A stretch of DNA of 64,000 bases from Bradyrhizobium sp. AZCC 1693 (GTDB lineage: Bacteria > Pseudomonadota > Alphaproteobacteria > Rhizobiales > Xanthobacteraceae). Made by a program: the position numbers and the translations under genes. The DNA lies in NCBI RefSeq assembly GCF_036924745.1, contig NZ_JAZHSD010000001.1, positions 4,154,001 to 4,218,000 of the forward strand, written 5' to 3'. Of the stretch, positions 63,842 through 64,000 are shown in pieces (positions within the stretch are counted from its first letter, which is position 1; each line of letters begins with the position of its first letter). Under the pieces are notes generated by a model that was not told the origin of the DNA, did no database searches, and saw only the letters and a program-made list of their open reading frames with translations.

Positions 63842-64000
63842 TTAGTTGGCTTGGTGGAGAACCTTGGCGGCGTGCTTCCTGATCGGCTCGCCCGTTTCTG
63901 CCGCGAGCTTCTGGGCAAGCTCCCACAATTCCTTGTTCTGGGCGGATGTGGTGTCGAAGGTCTTGCGCGCTTGCGCCGCGGACAACGTGAGGGCATCAGT
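63842..64000 (-). CDS. phasin-family protein, 3' end (partial)
   Basis: The window cuts the gene. The last 52 codons read TDALTLSAAQARKTFDTTSA, then QNKELWELAQKLAAETGEPI and RKHAAKVLHQAN before the stop. The heptad-like helix with SAQNKELWxLAQK is characteristic of phasins, which coat polyhydroxyalkanoate granules. The N-terminal part lies beyond the window. Confidence 0.75.
   Translation of the reverse strand, partial: TDALTLSAAQARKTFDTTSAQNKELWELAQKLAAETGEPIRKHAAKVLHQAN

Noticed and set aside
1..64000. CRISPR array
   Set aside because: No regularly spaced direct repeats of 25-40 bases were seen; the only short tandem is a 13-bp pair at 19605.

Overview
The window is high-GC chromosomal DNA of an alphaproteobacterium, most probably a Bradyrhizobium or a close relative in the Nitrobacteraceae. 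The evidence is the style of many small conserved proteins, a Ti-type traA/oriT/traC/traD set, a phasin gene, TolB/TPR-linked class III cyclases and a GlgE/maltokinase/GlgX group. It reads as accessory DNA: intact genes are spaced by long non-coding stretches, and at least 18 genes are frameshifted, truncated or split.

Layout. 1-6.9 kb: small secreted or unknown proteins, an adenylate/guanylate cyclase with TolB-like and TPR domains, a broken cupin gene and a MAPEG membrane protein. 7.4-13.4 kb: alpha-glucan genes glgE and mak (an apparent operon) with convergent glgX. 13.7-16.4 kb: small genes, a candidate small RNA with a strong terminator, and broken response-regulator, topoisomerase IB and metallophosphoesterase genes. 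16.4-19.1 kb: IS91-like element copy A. 19.1-30.6 kb: broken ornithine aminotransferase and FAD oxidase genes, an AfsR-type regulator of 1026 aa, a decayed HxlR/DoxX/SDR cluster and an intact SDR. 30.7-33.3 kb: diverged IS91-like copy C. 33.5-36.8 kb: small proteins and pseudogenes. 36.9-40.3 kb: a recombinase-in-trio (RIT) element inserted in the first codons of an SRAP-family (HMCES/YedK) gene. 41.1-45.5 kb: a DNA ligase/PEP-CTERM fusion, small proteins and a second SRAP gene. 45.9-48.5 kb: IS91-like copy B, the same length as copy A and opposite in orientation. 49.1-53.2 kb: remnants of TolB/TPR cyclase genes, a membrane-anchored thermonuclease and a PDZ protein. 53.5-60.4 kb: remains of an integrative conjugative element (GIY-YIG protein, integrase tail, tRNA-Arg(CCU) 3' fragment as attachment site, two paralogous 68-aa proteins, RepA-like ATPase remnant, alpA, traA, oriT, traC, traD). 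61.2-64 kb: two tandem Crp/Fnr regulators and the 3' end of a phasin gene.

How parts work together. mak makes maltose-1-phosphate and GlgE uses it to extend alpha-1,4-glucan, while GlgX debranches. The traA-oriT-traC/traD block is the DNA-processing end of a conjugation system, with no mating-pair genes here. The three recombinases of the RIT element overlap by ATGA and should be translated as one unit. The IS91-like elements carry a tyrosine recombinase gene upstream of the transposase gene, both co-oriented.

The most unusual observations are the RIT insertion in the SRAP gene, the loss of the catalytic Cys2 in both SRAP copies, the in-frame ligase/PEP-CTERM fusion, and the pair of 68-aa proteins flanking a tRNA-derived attachment site. 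All calls come from reading the sequence; no database search was run.
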